Assembly (NCBI GenBank): GCA_013813215.1
Contig: JACCSC010000237.1
Coordinates: 1-6,943 of the forward strand
DNA length: 6,943 bases
From: Geodermatophilaceae bacterium
GTDB taxonomy: Bacteria; Actinomycetota; Actinomycetes; Mycobacteriales; Geodermatophilaceae
Reading direction: 5' to 3'
Shown here: positions 6,075 through 6,943 of the stretch, one piece after another
Layout of the letters: every line of letters starts with the position of its first letter
Position numbering within the stretch: the first letter of the stretch is position 1
Notes under the pieces: model-generated
Seen by the model: only the letters and a program-made list of their open reading frames with translations
Database searches by the model: none
What the model was told of the DNA's origin: nothing
Position numbers and translations under genes: made by a program

Positions 6075-6475
6075 CAGCTCGTCCCGGGCGCCACCGAGGG
6101 GACCCCAGCGCTCTTGGCTGCCCGGAACAGACGAACGTCGTATGTCAGCAGTCCAGTGAGTGTGCGCCCGAACCGCTGCGCCGAGGCCAGGTGGATCGCG
6201 TCCAATGCCCTCAGTTCCGCTGGTTCCATCTCGCCCGCGGCGGCCAAGAGCGAGCGGGTCATGTTCAGCAGCCGTACCTGCTCCAGCACGTCCTGCCAGG
6301 ACTCTCGCCACCCGGCCGAGGGGCGATGCCGGCCCAGAGCACGTGGTACCTCGACGAGAACCAGAGAACTGGCGACCAGCTCTCCGTCGTCGCACACCCG
6401 GCGCAAGGTGGATGAGTGGTCCTCGGCCACGACCAGTTTCACGGCCGCAGACGAGTCCAGGTACCAGACGCTCAG
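6071..6475 (-). CDS. vapC: PIN-domain toxin, VapC-like, apparent CTG start
   Basis: PIN-domain toxins are Mg2+-dependent ribonucleases that cut tRNA or rRNA when the antitoxin is lost. The four acidic positions of the active site are present: D7 (YLDSSA), E42 (LVLVEVPRAL), D92 (ALDAIHLASA) and D113 (LTYDVRLFRAA). The length of 134 residues is usual. The first ATG/GTG/TTG in this frame is the GTG at 6442, which would remove D7 and the first beta strand. The frame is open upstream only to a stop at 6509, and the CTG at 6475 overlaps the antitoxin TGA as CTGA, with GAGGA 6 nt before it. It gives the typical MSVWYLDSSA start. The downstream TGA overlaps the uppS GTG. It pairs with the Phd-like antitoxin, so VapBC-type is the best class; targets are unknown. 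If CTG is not used, the gene could be inactive. Confidence 0.85.
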   Translation of the reverse strand: MSVWYLDSSAAVKLVVAEDHSSTLRRVCDDGELVASSLVLVEVPRALGRHRPSAGWRESWQDVLEQVRLLNMTRSLLAAAGEMEPAELRALDAIHLASAQRFGRTLTGLLTYDVRLFRAAKSAGVPSVAPGTSW

Positions 6476-6744
6476 CGGAGATCCTCGTCGCGCAGCAGGC
6501 TGATTTCGTCACTGAGCTGAAGCGGTAGGTCCCACTGCTGCGGCTCCGGCAGCGCCGCCCGTTGCTTCGGTGGTTCGAGCAGGCCGGCGGCCACGAGATC
6601 GTTCATGGGGTCGTTGTTGTGCAGCGGGGCCAGCAACGCGACCGGGCGGCCTCGATCGGTCACCGTGAAGGCCTCGCCCTGCTCGACGCGGCGGAGGTAG
6701 ACGCTGATGTTCTGCCGGATCTCGCGGACGCCGACCGACTCCAT
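6472..6744 (-). CDS. Phd/YefM-family antitoxin
   Basis: This 90-residue protein should bind and neutralise the PIN toxin and repress the shared promoter. Residues 1-42 follow the Phd/YefM pattern: MESVGVREIRQNISVYLRRV, then a GEAFTVTDRGRPVALLAPL beta region with the typical TDRGRPVA turn. The C-terminal part (about 45-90), rich in Leu, Pro and acidic residues, would be the toxin-wrapping segment. I chose the ATG at 6744. An in-frame TTG at 6753 would add three residues but overlaps the TACCTT -10 candidate, which lies 7 nt before the ATG. It starts 21 bp after recO on the same strand and overlaps the toxin gene by 4 nt. Phd-PIN combinations are common in Actinobacteria and are usually filed under VapBC. 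Confidence 0.85.
   Translation of the reverse strand: MESVGVREIRQNISVYLRRVEQGEAFTVTDRGRPVALLAPLHNNDPMNDLVAAGLLEPPKQRAALPEPQQWDLPLQLSDEISLLRDEDLR
6482..6486 (-). promoter_or_regulatory. Ribosome-binding site for the PIN toxin
   Basis: Read on the minus strand, GAGGA lies near the end of the antitoxin gene with 6 nt before the CTG at 6475. This near-ideal spacing helps decide for CTG over the GTG at 6442, which has no such site and would lose a catalytic aspartate. Confidence 0.55.
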
Positions 6745-6768
6745 GACGCACAAGGTAGCACTTCGTCA
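6744..6768. repeat. Inverted repeat TGACG-N15-CGTCA around the antitoxin promoter
   Basis: Five-base arms at 6744-6748 and 6764-6768 are perfectly complementary. The midpoint (6756) falls on the TACCTT box, which is where an autoregulating antitoxin would be expected to bind. The arms are short and include the recO stop and part of the antitoxin start, so chance is a real possibility. Confidence 0.3.
6752..6757 (-). promoter_or_regulatory. Candidate -10 of a leaderless antitoxin promoter
   Basis: On the minus strand, TACCTT (TAnnnT) is followed by 7 nt and the ATG at 6744, the same spacing seen before smtB. There is no clear -35 in the recO end. It would give the toxin-antitoxin pair, and uppS behind it, transcription independent of recO. 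Confidence 0.5.
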
Positions 6769-6943
6769 GCGGTCGACGAGGATGAGCGAGCGCAGGCCGC
6801 GCTCCAGGTGCCACTGCAGGTGTGCCGCGACCAGGCCGCTGGCTTCACGTCGCGCCGGCGGCTCGCTGGCCTGCGCCGTGGGCCAGTCGCCGGTCAGCAG
6901 CGCCCGCAGCAGGCCCAGCGCCGCCGTCGACGCGGTGCTGGCC
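6766..6943 (-). CDS. recO: DNA repair protein RecO, C-terminal end
   Basis: The last 58 residues are visible; the gene continues past the right edge. RecO binds single-stranded DNA and SSB and helps load RecA in the RecFOR recombination pathway. The segment LLRALLTGDW (11-20 of the visible part) and REASGLVAAHLQWHLERGLRSL (32-53, motif positions) is the family's characteristic C-terminal helical ending. RecO next to uppS is the usual actinobacterial arrangement, which supports the call although the OB-fold and zinc-binding parts lie outside the window. The stop is at 6766-6768, with the antitoxin gene starting 21 bp downstream. Confidence 0.88.
   Translation of the reverse strand, partial: ASTASTAALGLLRALLTGDWPTAQASEPPARREASGLVAAHLQWHLERGLRSLILVDR

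Noticed and set aside
5178..6503. A 441-codon open frame on the plus strand
   Set aside because: It lies antisense to uppS and the PIN toxin, both of which have clear family motifs; the translation is Arg/Pro/His-rich with no domain I recognise, as expected for a GC-rich shadow frame.

Overview
The window is a very GC-rich stretch of an actinobacterial chromosome. It has GTG starts, 4-nt ATGA/GTGA gene overlaps, -10 boxes placed 7 nt before start codons (leaderless style), and protein sequences closest in my memory to Actinobacteria. Gene order from the middle to the right end, smtB-zur converging on uppS and recO, matches the order I recall around Mycobacterium tuberculosis Rv2358-Rv2362c (smtB, zur/furB, Rv2360c, uppS, recO). 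I cannot name the species.

Left part (1-1258, minus strand): a SAM-dependent methyltransferase with a His-rich N-terminus is followed, with a 4-nt overlap, by a siderophore-interacting-protein-type flavin reductase that runs off the left edge. Between the methyltransferase and the divergent zinc-transport operon lie two Zur-box-like palindromes, centred 22 bp apart, in only 39 bp of intergenic DNA.

Middle (1298-4518, plus strand): a compact zinc-homeostasis operon. It encodes a binding lipoprotein (znuA), an ATPase with a His-bearing C-terminal tail (znuC), a permease (znuB), an ArsR/SmtB repressor with the complete alpha5 zinc-sensing motif, and Zur with all the ligand residues I recall from the M. 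tuberculosis protein. A -10-like box before smtB suggests smtB-zur also has its own leaderless promoter. Uptake genes, the high-zinc sensor and the low-zinc sensor thus sit side by side. The likely logic is: Zur-Zn represses the divergent promoters, zinc starvation opens them, and SmtB releases zur when zinc rises.

Right part (4534-6943, minus strand): recO (3' end only), a Phd/YefM antitoxin, a PIN-domain toxin that appears to start at CTG, uppS, and a broken DUF559/AbiEi-like gene. The toxin-antitoxin pair lies between recO and uppS, and the uppS start overlaps the toxin stop codon. The DUF559-like gene carries two frameshifts and has lost the core of its nuclease-like domain.

The main points for follow-up are the apparent extension of Zur control to the methyltransferase/flavin-reductase operon, and the VapBC-type module wired into the translation of an essential cell-wall gene. 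I saw no RNA genes, CRISPR arrays, insertion sequences or long repeats.
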